DNA from: an uncultured Prevotellaceae bacterium
GTDB lineage: Bacteria > Bacteroidota > Bacteroidia > Bacteroidales > Bacteroidaceae
Assembly: GCA_947306605.1 (NCBI GenBank)
Contig: CAMZHB010000086.1
Coordinates: 1 to 7,201, forward strand
Direction of reading: 5' to 3'
Length of the DNA: 7,201 nucleotides
Shown here: positions 7,070 through 7,201 of the stretch, piece after piece
Layout of the letters: the number at the start of each line of letters is the position of its first letter
How positions within the stretch are numbered: the stretch's first letter is position 1
Made by a program: the position numbers and the translations under genes
Notes under the pieces: generated by a model
What the model saw: the letters and a program-made list of their open reading frames with translations, nothing else
Database searches by the model: none
What the model was told of the DNA's origin: nothing

Positions 7070-7110
7070 GAAACTGGAATCGGTGGTAATCTCTAAAACG
7101 AGAAAAAACT

Positions 7111-7155
7111 ATGGCAAAGAAAAAATCAGCAAGAGTCCAAAGAGGATGTAAATAG
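7111..7155 (+). pseudogene. Start of a basic reading frame, apparently interrupted after 12 codons
   Basis: ATG at 7111 opens a frame reading MAKKKSARVQRGCK and stopping with TAG at 7153-7155. The Lys/Arg-rich start suits a DNA-binding protein, and a well-formed promoter and operator-like array lie upstream, out of proportion to a 14-residue peptide. The last two codons and the stop (TGTAAATAG, from 7147) appear to belong to an inserted element, so the original gene would have been MAKKKSARVQRG followed by a lost or displaced remainder. The family of that gene cannot be told from 12 residues. Alternatives are a genuine leader peptide or a chance frame. Confidence 0.4.
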
Positions 7156-7201
7156 TAATTGAAAAGTATACCACCATAATAATCGAAAAGGGTACCACGT
7201 A
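7147..7201. mobile_element. Possible left end of an IS21-family insertion sequence (partial)
   Basis: From TGTAAATAG at 7147 the sequence carries two 17-base imperfect direct repeats, 7158-7174 (ATTGAAAAGTATACCAC) and 7182-7198 (ATCGAAAAGGGTACCAC). They are identical at 14 of 17 positions and start 24 bases apart. IS21-family elements are known to begin with TG and to carry several repeated transposase-binding sites near each end, often with an ATTGAAAA-type core. The element would run out of the window, so no transposase gene (istA/istB), right end or target duplication can be seen. The boundary at 7147 is an inference. Confidence 0.45.
7158..7198. repeat. Two 17-base imperfect direct repeats
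   Basis: ATTGAAAAGTATACCAC (7158-7174) and ATCGAAAAGGGTACCAC (7182-7198) share the core GAAAAG and the end TACCAC. The 24-base period is a little over two helical turns. They are the main evidence for the insertion-sequence end proposed at 7147. Confidence 0.8.

Larger units (their letters stand above)
6862..7110. other. Regulatory intergenic region after mnmE
   Basis: No gene was found in this stretch. It holds, in order: an inverted TTTGCAGA copy 5 bases after the mnmE stop, a long inverted repeat, a promoter with a further TTTGCAGA copy in its spacer, a phased set of GTCCCYC repeats with a palindrome, and an apparent leader of about 100 bases leading to the ATG at 7111. It is AT-rich up to 6990, with C/G-rich blocks from 6997 to 7070. 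The components are listed separately. Confidence 0.8.

Overview
This 7.2-kb window looks like a chromosomal segment of a Bacteroidales bacterium, most like the Prevotella group. That is inferred from four things: two promoters of the Bacteroidetes type (a TTG element, 19-20 bases, then TAnnTTTG), the near absence of Shine-Dalgarno sequences, moderate G+C, and the protein types present (an NfnA-NfnB-type fused oxidoreductase, a PD40 envelope protein, a short TtcA). The genus is not proven from the sequence. All five complete genes lie on the + strand.

Left part (1-3147): a 790-residue flavin/iron-sulfur oxidoreductase fuses an NfnA-like half (FAD/NAD domain plus [2Fe-2S]) to an NfnB/GltD-like half (two Cys clusters, FAD, NADPH). 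It is followed 28 bases later by a TtcA-family tRNA-cytidine thiolase with a PP-loop and three iron-sulfur cysteines. A weak hairpin with a T run may end this unit.

Middle (3268-6861): a strong Bacteroidetes promoter drives an apparent three-gene operon. It holds a secreted PD40 beta-propeller protein with a C-terminal coiled coil, a uridine-phosphorylase-like nucleoside phosphorylase, and the tRNA-modifying GTPase MnmE. Gaps are 23 and 3 bases, so MnmE expression probably depends on the promoter in front of the envelope gene. The window therefore carries two anticodon-loop modification enzymes, TtcA (position 32) and MnmE (wobble position 34), in two adjacent transcription units.

Right part (6862-7201): no complete gene, but dense regulatory structure. 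There are four copies of TTTGCAGA (two inverted, two direct), including a 15-bp perfect inverted repeat that could end the mnmE operon. A second promoter has one TTTGCAGA copy inside its spacer. At its start site begins a set of four GTCCCYC repeats spaced 11, 33 and 22 bases apart, one of them forming a 9-bp-arm palindrome. About 100 bases downstream an ATG opens a basic reading frame that stops after 14 codons. The stop seems to come from sequence beginning TGTAAATAG and carrying two 17-base imperfect repeats, an arrangement that resembles the end of an IS21-family insertion sequence. The best reading is a tightly regulated gene, perhaps of a mobile or recombinase system, interrupted by an insertion sequence whose body lies beyond the window.
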